The notes below the pieces were generated by a model, which was given only the letters and a program-made list of their open reading frames with translations, searched no databases and was not told the DNA's origin. A stretch of 11,454 bases of DNA, taken from positions 1 to 11,454 of the forward strand of contig JAODNS010000198.1 of NCBI GenBank assembly GCA_025465145.1, in the 5' to 3' direction. Shown piece after piece: positions 1 through 6,608 of this stretch. Numbering within the stretch: position 1 is the first letter of the stretch; each line of letters begins with the position of its first letter. The DNA is from Frankiales bacterium. Lineage in GTDB: Bacteria > Actinomycetota > Actinomycetes > Mycobacteriales > SCTD01. A program made the position numbers and the translations under genes.

Positions 1-195
1 GGGAGCAGCAGCAGGCGGCCGCTCGACCACCGGCTGGGTCACCTCGACGGGCTCCACCGGCAGCGCCTCGACCATGGGCGCGACCGGCTGCGTCACCTGC
101 ACCGGCTGCGGCACCTGCGCCGGCTGCGGCACGGCGGCCGGCTTGGGCACGGCCGCCGGCTCCGGCGACACCGCGCGCTCGTCGGGGCCGGTCAC
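1..195 (-). CDS. Proline-rich N-terminus of a protein downstream of gyrA, probably DUF3566 family (partial)
   Basis: The first 65 codons of a minus-strand gene that leaves the window at its left edge; no stop is seen. It starts with a GTG at 195-193 that overlaps the gyrA TGA by the shared bases of GTGA, and a GAGG lies 7 nt upstream inside the gyrA tail, so translation is probably coupled to gyrA. The visible part is low complexity, rich in Pro, Val, Ala and Gln, with repeated VPxPxx hexapeptides (roughly residues 15-38) encoded by an 18-bp tandem repeat. No membrane segment or catalytic motif is visible. In actinobacteria the gene after gyrA is usually a DUF3566 membrane protein with a disordered Pro/Ala-rich N-terminal tail and a C-terminal membrane domain. 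The position and composition fit, but the diagnostic domain is outside the window, so the family is inferred from synteny. Confidence 0.6.
   Translation of the reverse strand, partial: MTGPDERAVSPEPAAVPKPAAVPQPAQVPQPVQVTQPVAPMVEALPVEPVEVTQPVVERPPAAAP
86..157 (-). repeat. 18-bp imperfect tandem repeat, four copies
   Basis: Four consecutive 18-bp units at 86-103, 104-121, 122-139 and 140-157 share the plus-strand pattern GGCTGCGGCACCTGCGCC with a few substitutions each. Read on the minus strand they encode hexapeptides such as AVPKPA, AVPQPA, QVPQPV and QVTQPV. A further degenerate VTQPV occurs at about residues 52-56. The period is a multiple of three, so copy-number change would keep the frame. 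Confidence 0.75.
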
Positions 196-2729
196 GTCTG
201 CGCCTCAGGCTCGGGCTCGGAAGCAGCCGGCTCCGCGGGCTCCTCCGGGTCGGTCGGCTCGCCGTTGTGTGCCACCGCCACGACGGTGCTCCCCCCGCTC
301 AGGCTGATCAGCTTCACGCCCATCGTGCTGCGCGAGGTGGGCCGCACCGGCTCGACGGACACCCGGATGACCACGCCTGTGCTCGTGATGGCGAACAACT
401 CGTCCGTGGACCGTACGACCATCGCGCCCACCAGCGACCCGCGCCGCTCCTCCAGCTTCGCGGTGAGGATGCCCGATCCGCCACGCCCCTGCAGGCGGTA
501 CTCGCTCAGGAACGTCCGCTTCACGAAGCCGCCGTCGGTCACGACCATCAGCGACAGGTCCTCGTCGTCGCGCGCCACGGACATGCTCAGCAGCTCGTCG
601 TCGCCTCGCATCCGCATGCCGATGACGCCGGAGGTCGCCCGCCCCATCGGCCGCAGCGCCTCGTCGTCCGCGCGGAAGCGGATCGACTGGGCCTGCCGGC
701 TGACCAGCAGCAGGTCGTCCTCGGCGCTGATGAGCTGCGCGCCGATGAGCTCGTCGCCCTCACGCAGGTTGATCGCGATCAGGCCGCTGGAGCGGCCGTT
801 GTCGAAGTCGCGCAGTGCGGTCTTCTTCACCAGGCCGCTCTTCGTCGCGAGCACGAGGTACGGCGCGACGCCGTAGTCCTTGATGTCGATGACCTGCGCG
901 ATGTGCTCGTCCGGCTGGAAGGCGAGGATGTTCGCCACGTGCTGGCCGCGGGCGTTGCGGTCCGCGTCGGGCAGCTCGTGCGCCTTGGCCCGGTAGACAC
1001 GGCCCATGTTGGTGAAGAACAGCAGCCAGTGGTGGGTGTTGGTCACGAAGAACCGCTCGACGATGTCGTCCTGCTTCAGCCGCGCGCCCTGCACCCCTCG
1101 GCCACCCCGGCGCTGCTGCCGGTACGACTCGGTCTTCGTCCGCTTCGCGTAGCCGCCGCGGGTGACGGTGACGACCACGTCCTCCTGCGGGATGAAGTCC
1201 TCGGCGCTCATGTCGCCCTCGTACGCGATGATCCGCGTACGCCGCTCGTCGCCGTACCGCTCGACGATCTCGGCGAGCTCCTCACCGATGATCTGCCGCT
1301 GGCGGGTCTGGTTCGCGAGGATCTCGTTGAGGTACGCGATCCGCGCCTCGATCTCGGTGGCCTCGTCGACGATGCGCTGCCGCTCGAGCGCGGCGAGCCG
1401 GCGCAGCTGCATGTCGAGGATCGCGACGGCCTGGATCTCGTCGATCTCGAGCAGCGCCATGAGCTGACCGCGCGCCGCGTCGGCTGACTCCGCAGCGCGG
1501 ATGAGCGCGATGACGGCGTCGAGCTGGTCAAGCGCCTTGAGCAGCGCGCGCAGGATGTGCGCCCGCTCCTCCGCCTTGCGCAGCTGGAAGCGCGTGCGCC
1601 GGACGATGACCTCGACCTGGTGGGCGACGTAGTAGCGGACGAACTCGTCGAGCCGCAGCGTGCGAGGCACGCCGTCGACGATGGCGAGCATGTTCGCGCC
1701 GAACGTCGTCTGCAGCTGGGTGTGCTTGTAGAGGTTGTTGAGCACCACCTTGGCCACCGCATCGCGCTTGAGCACGATCACCAGGCGCTGGCCGGTCCGC
1801 TGGGAGCCCTCGTCGCGGACGTCGGCGATGCCGCCCAGGCGCCCCTCCTTGACGAGTTCCGCGATGGACAGCGCCAGGTTGTCCGGGTTGACCTGGTACG
1901 GCAGCTCGGTGATGACGAGGATCGTGCGGCCCTTCTTGTCCTCGTCGACCTCGATGACGGCCCGCATCCGGATCGAGCCGCGCCCGGTGCGGTACGCCTC
2001 CTCGATGCCGCCGCGGCCCACGATCAGCCCCGCCGTCGGGAAGTCCGGTCCCTGCACGCGCTCGAGCAGCGCGTCGAGCAGCTGCTCATCGGTGGCGTCC
2101 GGGTGGTCGAGCATCCACTGCACGCCGGAGGCGACCTCGCGCAGGTTGTGCGGCGGGATGTTGGTCGCCATACCGACGGCGATGCCGGACGAGCCGTTCA
2201 CCAACAGGTTGGGGATGCGGCTGGGGAGAACCTCGGGCTCGGAGCTGCGCCCGTCGTAGTTCGGGTTGAAGTCGACCGTCTCCTGGTCGATCTCGCGCAG
2301 CATCTCCATCGCCAGCGGTGCGAGCCGGCACTCGGTGTATCTCATCGCGGCTGCCGGGTCGTTGCCCGGCGAGCCGAAGTTGCCGTTGCCGTCGACCAGC
2401 GGGTAGCGCAGCGACCACGGCTGGGCCAGCCGCACGAGGGTGTCGTAGATCGCCGTGTCGCCGTGCGGGTGGTAGTTGCCCATGACGTCGCCGACGACCC
2501 GGGCGCACTTGAAGTAGCCGCGGTCGGGGCGGTACCCGCCGTCGTACATGGCGTACAGCACCCGGCGGTGCACCGGCTTCAGGCCGTCCCGCACGTCCGG
2601 GAGCGCGCGGCCGACGATGACCGACATGGCGTAGTCGAGGTACGAGCGCTGCATCTCGACCTCGATGCCGACCAGCTCCACGCGGTCACCGGCGTGGGGC
2701 GGGGGCGGCGGAGGTACGACGTCCGACAC
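192..2729 (-). CDS. gyrA: DNA gyrase subunit A
   Basis: Breakage-reunion subunit of DNA gyrase (A2B2 with GyrB), which introduces negative supercoils using ATP. The protein is 845 aa, close to the usual 820-870. The N-terminal topoisomerase IIA core has the LDYAMSVIVGRALPDVRDGL block (31-50), the quinolone-resistance region GNYHPHGDTAIYD (84-96) and the catalytic tyrosine Tyr131 in AAMRYTECRL. The C-terminal beta-pinwheel carries the GyrA box QRRGGRGV (539-546), which marks it as GyrA rather than ParC. An acidic Glu/Pro tail ends the protein. Thr92 occupies the position of E. coli Ser83 and Asp96 that of Asp87. The start is GTG (2729-2727) with GAGG 6 nt upstream. A run of six prolines (residues 6-11) follows the start. 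gyrB ends 77 bp upstream, with parS sites between, and the next gene overlaps the stop. Identity is certain. Confidence 0.98.
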   Translation of the reverse strand: MSDVVPPPPPPHAGDRVELVGIEVEMQRSYLDYAMSVIVGRALPDVRDGLKPVHRRVLYAMYDGGYRPDRGYFKCARVVGDVMGNYHPHGDTAIYDTLVRLAQPWSLRYPLVDGNGNFGSPGNDPAAAMRYTECRLAPLAMEMLREIDQETVDFNPNYDGRSSEPEVLPSRIPNLLVNGSSGIAVGMATNIPPHNLREVASGVQWMLDHPDATDEQLLDALLERVQGPDFPTAGLIVGRGGIEEAYRTGRGSIRMRAVIEVDEDKKGRTILVITELPYQVNPDNLALSIAELVKEGRLGGIADVRDEGSQRTGQRLVIVLKRDAVAKVVLNNLYKHTQLQTTFGANMLAIVDGVPRTLRLDEFVRYYVAHQVEVIVRRTRFQLRKAEERAHILRALLKALDQLDAVIALIRAAESADAARGQLMALLEIDEIQAVAILDMQLRRLAALERQRIVDEATEIEARIAYLNEILANQTRQRQIIGEELAEIVERYGDERRTRIIAYEGDMSAEDFIPQEDVVVTVTRGGYAKRTKTESYRQQRRGGRGVQGARLKQDDIVERFFVTNTHHWLLFFTNMGRVYRAKAHELPDADRNARGQHVANILAFQPDEHIAQVIDIKDYGVAPYLVLATKSGLVKKTALRDFDNGRSSGLIAINLREGDELIGAQLISAEDDLLLVSRQAQSIRFRADDEALRPMGRATSGVIGMRMRGDDELLSMSVARDDEDLSLMVVTDGGFVKRTFLSEYRLQGRGGSGILTAKLEERRGSLVGAMVVRSTDELFAITSTGVVIRVSVEPVRPTSRSTMGVKLISLSGGSTVVAVAHNGEPTDPEEPAEPAASEPEPEAQT

Positions 2730-2743
2730 GAGGGTCCTCTCGT

Positions 2744-2759
2744 TGTTTCACGTGGAACA
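2744..2759. promoter_or_regulatory. parS-like ParB-binding site (one mismatch)
   Basis: TGTTTCACGTGGAACA differs by one base from the bacterial parS consensus TGTTTCACGTGAAACA. It lies 14 bp upstream of the gyrA GTG start, partly next to the gyrA ribosome-binding site, and 37 bp (start to start) from the exact site at 2781-2796. ParB binds such sites and spreads to form the partition complex that segregates the origin region. Confidence 0.85.
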
Positions 2760-2780
2760 TCCGCCGGAGCGGAGGTGCGC

Positions 2781-2796
2781 TGTTTCACGTGAAACA
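2781..2796. promoter_or_regulatory. parS ParB-binding site (exact consensus)
   Basis: TGTTTCACGTGAAACA matches the consensus parS 16-mer at every base. Flanking GCGC on both sides extends it to a perfect 24-bp palindrome at 2777-2800. It begins to the left of the gyrB TAG stop, in the gyrB-gyrA spacer. It is a centromere-like site expected near oriC in actinobacteria. Transcribed into the gyrB-gyrA message, the same palindrome could also fold into a 10-bp stem with an ACGT loop. Confidence 0.93.
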
Positions 2797-2807
2797 GCGC
2801 GGAGCGG

Positions 2808-4751
2808 CTAGATGTCGAGGAAGCGGACGTCCTTGGCGTTGCGCTGGATGAAGCTGCGGCGCGCCTCGACGTCTTCGCCCATGAGCACGCTGAACAGCTC
2901 GTCCGCGCTGGCGGCGTCGTCAAGCGTGACCTGGAGCAGCACCCGCTCGGCCGGGTCCATCGTGGTCGACCACAGCTCGGCCGCGTTCATCTCGCCGAGC
3001 CCCTTGAAGCGCTGGATCGCCTCGCCCGACTTGGGCAGCTTCTTGCCGGCCTCCTGGCCAGCGGTGACGAGGCCGTCGCGCTCGCGGTCGCTGTACGCGT
3101 ACTGCACGTCGCCGCCGTTCCACTTGATTTTGTACAGCGGCGGCTGAGCCAGGTACACGTACCCGGCCTCGACGAGCGGGCGCATGAAACGGAAGAGCAG
3201 GGTGAGCAGCAAGGTGCGGATGTGCTGACCGTCCACGTCGGCGTCGGCCATCAGGACCACCTTGTGGTACCTCAGCTTCGAGACGTCGAACTCCTCGTGG
3301 ATGCCGCAGCCCAGCGCGGTAATCATGGCCTGGACCTCGTTGTTGTTGAGGACCCGGTCGATGCGCGCCTTCTCGACGTTGAGGATCTTCCCGCGGATCG
3401 GCAGGATGGCCTGGAACCGCGAGTCGCGGCCGCCCTTCGCGGAGCCGCCGGCGCTGTCCCCCTCGACGACGTACAGCTCGGACTCGCGCGGGTCCGTGGA
3501 CTGGCAGTCGGCCAGCTTGCCGGGCAGCGAGGAGGACTCGAGCAGCCCCTTGCGGCGGGTGAGCTCACGCGCCTGGCGCGCGGCCAGCCGCGCCCGGGCC
3601 GCCTGGGACGCCTTCAGCACGATGTTCTTGCCCTCGACCGGGTTGCGGTCGAACCAGTCCTTCAGCCACTCGCCGGTGGCCCGCTGCACGAAGCCCTTGG
3701 CCTCGGAGTTGCCCAGCTTCGTCTTGGTCTGTCCCTCGAACTGCGGGTCGGCGAGCTTGAGGCTGATGATCGCGGTCAGCCCCTCGCGGATGTCCGAGCC
3801 CTCGAGGTTGGGCTCCTTCTCCTTGAGGTGGCCCTTCGTGCGCGCCCACGTGTTGAACGTGTTGGTCAGCGCAGCCCGGAAGCCCTCCTCGTGCGTACCG
3901 CCCTCGTGCGTGTTGATCGTGTTGGCGAACGTGTAGACCGACTCGGCGTACGAGTCGTTCCACTGCATGGCGACCTCGACGGTCATGCGCATGCCGGTGC
4001 TGGTCTCATCGGTGAACCCGATGACGGTGGCGTGCACCGCGTTCTTCGTAGCGTTGAGGTGCCGGACGTAGTCCTCGAGGCCGCCCGGGTAGCAGAAGAC
4101 CTCCTCCACGACCTCCTCGCTGCGCTCGTCCCGCAGCGTGATGGACAGGCCCTTGTTGAGGAACGCCATCTCCTGCAGCCGACGGTGCAGCACCTCGCGC
4201 GAGTAGGTCGTCGTCTCGCTGAAGATCTCGGGGTCCGCCCAGAAGGCCATCGTCGTGCCGGTCTCCTCCGTCGCCGCGCCCTGCTGGAGCGGGGTCGGCA
4301 CGGTGTTGACGTACGACTGCGTCCACACGAACCCGTCGCGGCGCACCTCGACCTCGAGCCGGGTGGACAGCGCGTTGACGACGGCCGCGCCGACGCCGTG
4401 CAGGCCGCCGGAGACGGCGTAGCTCTCGCCGTCGAACTTGCCGCCCGCGTGCAGGGTCGTGAGCACGACCTCCAGCGCGGGGCGCTTCTCGACCGGGTGC
4501 ATGTCGACCGGGATGCCGCGGCCGTTGTCGCGCACCCGCACGCCGCCGTCGGCCAGCAGCGTCACGATGATCGTGTCGCAGTAGCCGGCGAGCGCCTCGT
4601 CGACGGCGTTGTCGACCACCTCGGTGACCATGTGGTGCAGGCCGCGCTCGCCGGTGGAACCGATGTACATGCCCGGCCGCTTGCGAACCGCCTCGAGCCC
4701 CTCGAGGACGGTGATGCTGGACGCGCTGTAGCCGGGGGTGGGGTCGGTCAT
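2808..4751 (-). CDS. gyrB: DNA gyrase subunit B
   Basis: ATPase subunit of DNA gyrase, partner of GyrA. From the chosen ATG it has 647 aa, the short GyrB form without the insertion found in many Gram-negative proteins. The GHKL ATPase domain shows EVVDNAVDEALAGYC (catalytic Glu44, Mg-binding Asn48), RDNGRGIP (74-81) and GGLHGVGAAVVNALS (115-129). The transducer follows, then the TOPRIM domain with EGDSAGGSAKGGRDSRF (430-446), PIRGKILNVEKAR (451-463) and the metal-binding DADVDG (503-508). The C-terminus has QRFKGLGEMNAAELW (580-594) and the typical ending RRSFIQRNAKDVRFLDI. The ATG at 4751 was chosen because homology begins right after it (YSASSITVLEGLEAVRKRPGMYIG) and GAGGAG lies 11 nt upstream, a rather long spacing. 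The frame stays open back to a GTG at 4841, but that extension is low complexity (PAEAPAEV) and has no well-placed ribosome-binding site. Confidence 0.97.
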   Translation of the reverse strand: MTDPTPGYSASSITVLEGLEAVRKRPGMYIGSTGERGLHHMVTEVVDNAVDEALAGYCDTIIVTLLADGGVRVRDNGRGIPVDMHPVEKRPALEVVLTTLHAGGKFDGESYAVSGGLHGVGAAVVNALSTRLEVEVRRDGFVWTQSYVNTVPTPLQQGAATEETGTTMAFWADPEIFSETTTYSREVLHRRLQEMAFLNKGLSITLRDERSEEVVEEVFCYPGGLEDYVRHLNATKNAVHATVIGFTDETSTGMRMTVEVAMQWNDSYAESVYTFANTINTHEGGTHEEGFRAALTNTFNTWARTKGHLKEKEPNLEGSDIREGLTAIISLKLADPQFEGQTKTKLGNSEAKGFVQRATGEWLKDWFDRNPVEGKNIVLKASQAARARLAARQARELTRRKGLLESSSLPGKLADCQSTDPRESELYVVEGDSAGGSAKGGRDSRFQAILPIRGKILNVEKARIDRVLNNNEVQAMITALGCGIHEEFDVSKLRYHKVVLMADADVDGQHIRTLLLTLLFRFMRPLVEAGYVYLAQPPLYKIKWNGGDVQYAYSDRERDGLVTAGQEAGKKLPKSGEAIQRFKGLGEMNAAELWSTTMDPAERVLLQVTLDDAASADELFSVLMGEDVEARRSFIQRNAKDVRFLDI

Positions 4752-4969
4752 CCGGGAAACGGCTCCTCGTCCGGAGGCTGCCCGCCGACGATCCGGCGGA
4801 GCCATCACCTCAGCAGGCGCCTCAGCAGGTCCCGAGGCCACTCCAACGGCTCACCCTACCCCGCCGGGCCGACAAGAAGGGGCCTGGACGCCTCCGTGGC
4901 GCGTTGACCCCCCGATCGCGTGGTCCCCCACAGACCCGCCGACTCGCTGGCGCAGCGCCGCAGGGCGTG
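4752..4969 (-). promoter_or_regulatory. dciA-gyrB spacer: gyrB leader and probable promoter region
   Basis: A 218-bp non-coding stretch between the dciA stop and the gyrB start, the longest gap between dnaN and gyrA, so gyrB-gyrA probably has its own promoter here. On the minus strand TAGGGT (4858-4853) fits an actinobacterial -10, but the best upstream candidates for a -35 (TTGTCG 11 nt away, CTTCTT 15 nt away) are badly spaced, so the promoter call is weak. The stretch also has a 10-bp direct repeat (4808-4829), a CCGCCG/CGGCGG hairpin (4782-4799), and a short GGCGC-A-GCGCC hairpin (4949-4959) just after dciA without a U-run. The gyrB ribosome-binding sequence GAGG can pair with a nearby CCTC. 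No reading frame in it looks genuine. Confidence 0.4.
4808..4829. repeat. 10-bp perfect direct repeat ahead of gyrB
   Basis: CCTCAGCAGG occurs at 4808-4817 and again at 4820-4829, separated by CG, giving a 12-bp period close to one helical turn. It lies about 57-78 bp upstream of the gyrB ATG, probably within its leader or just past a promoter. Confidence 0.6.
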
Positions 4970-5491
4970 CTAGCCGTACGTGTCGCGCGGTCCGCGGGCG
5001 CCTGGCCCCTGCACCCGCCGCGGCCCCTTGCGCCAGTCCGGCTGCGCCGGCCCGCGCACGACGATGCTCGTCACCACGCCCGGCCCCACCTGCTCCGTGA
5101 TCCGCGCGGTCATCGTGCGGGTGAGCAGCCGCAGCTGCGTCGCCCACGCGGACGACTCCGCGACCAGCGTCAGCTCGCCTTCGACGAGCGCGGTCGGCTG
5201 GCAGTGGTCGGCGATCTCGGGCCCGACCAGCCGGTCCCAGTTCGCGAGCACGCCGGCCGCGGTCGTCGTGTCCTCCCAGCCGCGCTCGGCCACGAGGCGC
5301 CGCACCGCCGTACCGAACGGCACCGGGTCGCGCGCGTCCGGCCCGCTGCCCGAGCGCTGGGCGACCGGCTTGAGCGTGCGTGGTCGGCCCGTCTGCCCCG
5401 GCTTGAGCCCCTTCGCGCGGGCCGCCGCCCGGGCCCGGGCCAGCGCCGCCCGCGCGAGGTCCGGCCCGGTCAGCTCCGGCTCATCGGACAC
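4970..5491 (-). CDS. dciA: DciA family protein (DUF721), putative replicative helicase loader/operator
   Basis: A 173-aa protein of the DUF721/DciA family. DciA is the ancestral bacterial factor that helps place the replicative helicase DnaB at the origin in bacteria lacking DnaC or DnaI. The conserved core spans about residues 57-150: PFGTAVRRLVAERGWED, then W85 and LVG (88-90) with PEIADHCQP, then LTLVAESSAWATQLRLL (107-123), as in actinobacterial members. The N-terminus is an Ala/Arg-rich, probably helical or disordered segment, and the C-terminus is Gly/Pro/Arg-rich, suited to nucleic acid contact. The start is a GTG at 5491-5489, 11 bp inside the end of recF, with an AGGGA about 9 nt upstream, so it should be translated with recF. 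The same gene sits between recF and gyrB in many actinobacteria. The family is clear; the helicase-loading role is known from other members, not shown here. Confidence 0.9.
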   Translation of the reverse strand: MSDEPELTGPDLARAALARARAAARAKGLKPGQTGRPRTLKPVAQRSGSGPDARDPVPFGTAVRRLVAERGWEDTTTAAGVLANWDRLVGPEIADHCQPTALVEGELTLVAESSAWATQLRLLTRTMTARITEQVGPGVVTSIVVRGPAQPDWRKGPRRVQGPGARGPRDTYG

Positions 5492-6608
5492 GCGTCACCG
5501 TCCCTGCGTGCACGTCGTACCGCCCGCCGGCGAGGGTCTCCGGCACGTCGTCCGGCACTGCCGCGGTCACCAGCACCTGCTCCGCGCCGCTGACCAGCTC
5601 GGCCAGCCGCTGCCGCCGCCCGACGTCGAGCTCGGCGAACACGTCGTCGAGCACCAGCACCGGCTCGCCACCGTCCGCCCGGAGCAGCTCGTACGACGCG
5701 AGCCGCAGCGCGAGCGCCACCGACCAGGACTCGCCGTGCGACGCATACCCCTTCACCGGCAGGTCCGCCAGCGTCAGCACGAGCTCGTCACGGTGCGGCC
5801 CGACGAGCGAGACCCCGCGCTCGACCTCCTGCGGCCGGACCCGGGCCAGCTCGCTCAACAGCGCCGCGCCGAGCACCTCGCGATCTCCGGACGCCGGCAC
5901 CGCGTCGCCGAGCGACGACCGGTAGGTCAGCCCGGTCTCGCCCTGGCCGTTCGAGACCTCCTTGTACGCCGCCTCCACGTACGGCCGGAGCCCGTCGACC
6001 AACTCGAGCCGCGCCGCGAGCAGCTCGGAGCCGGCGCGGGCCAGGTGCGCGTCCCACACGTCGAGCGTGCGCATGTCCCCGCCACCGGACCGCTTGGCGA
6101 GGAAGGCGGTCTTCAGCAGGGCGTTGCGCTGCTTGAGCACCCGCTCGTAGTCGCTGCGCACGCCGGCGTACCGCGGCGCCCGCGCCACCAGCAGGTCGTC
6201 GAGGAACCGCCGTCGCTCGGACGGGTCCCCGCGAACGAGCGACAGGTCCTCGGGCGCGAACAGCACGGTCCGCAGCAGCCCGAGGACCTCCTTCGCGCGC
6301 GGCACCGGCGACCGGTTGATGCGCGCCCGGTTGGCCGCGCCCGGGTTCAGCTCGAGCTCGACCAGCGTCTGGCGGTCGTCCCGCTCGACCCGCGCCCGGA
6401 CGACAGCGCGGGCGGCGCCGGAGCGCACGAGCGGCGCGTCGACGGACACCCGGTGCGAAGCCAGCGTCGCGACGTAGCCGATCGCCTCGACGATGTTCGT
6501 CTTGCCCTGGCCGTTCGCGCCGATCAGCGCCGTCGGCCCCGGGGTGAGCTCCAGGTCGAGCGCAGCCCACGACCGGAAGTCCGCGAGCTGCAGCGCGCTG
6601 ACGAACAT
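5481..6608 (-). CDS. recF: DNA replication and repair protein RecF
   Basis: SMC-like ATPase that binds gapped or stalled-fork DNA and, with RecO and RecR, helps load RecA. The protein is 375 aa, the usual size. It opens with the RecF signature VSALQLADFRSWAALDLEL and Walker A GANGQGKTN (30-38). TVLFAPEDLSLVRGDPSERRRFLDD (114-138) is the family's central motif. The ABC signature is the actinobacterial version SHGESWSVALALRLAS (290-305), followed by Walker B PVLVLDDVFAELD (316-328). The ATG at 6608-6606 shares one base with the gnd stop (TGATG), giving start-stop coupling; a GAGG lies 4 nt before it. The open frame continues far upstream, but that part is antisense-like shadow within gnd and has no RecF homology. 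Confidence 0.97.
   Translation of the reverse strand: MFVSALQLADFRSWAALDLELTPGPTALIGANGQGKTNIVEAIGYVATLASHRVSVDAPLVRSGAARAVVRARVERDDRQTLVELELNPGAANRARINRSPVPRAKEVLGLLRTVLFAPEDLSLVRGDPSERRRFLDDLLVARAPRYAGVRSDYERVLKQRNALLKTAFLAKRSGGGDMRTLDVWDAHLARAGSELLAARLELVDGLRPYVEAAYKEVSNGQGETGLTYRSSLGDAVPASGDREVLGAALLSELARVRPQEVERGVSLVGPHRDELVLTLADLPVKGYASHGESWSVALALRLASYELLRADGGEPVLVLDDVFAELDVGRRQRLAELVSGAEQVLVTAAVPDDVPETLAGGRYDVHAGTVTRVR

Noticed and set aside
1557..2792. Plus-strand open frame opposite gyrA
   Set aside because: Antisense shadow of gyrA with no recognisable motif; similar shadows lie opposite recF, gnd, dnaN and dnaA.
4752..4841. GyrB with a 30-residue N-terminal extension from a GTG at 4841
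   Set aside because: The extension is low complexity, has no properly spaced ribosome-binding site, and family homology starts after the ATG at 4751. Leaderless use cannot be fully excluded.
3222..4907. Long plus-strand open frame (561 codons) opposite gyrB
   Set aside because: It is antisense to an unmistakable gyrB, has composition dominated by Leu, Val, Arg, Ala and Gly, shows no family motif and reflects the GC-rich third positions of gyrB.
4949..4959. Rho-independent terminator after dciA
   Set aside because: Only a 5-bp GGCGC/GCGCC stem with a one-base centre and no U-run.
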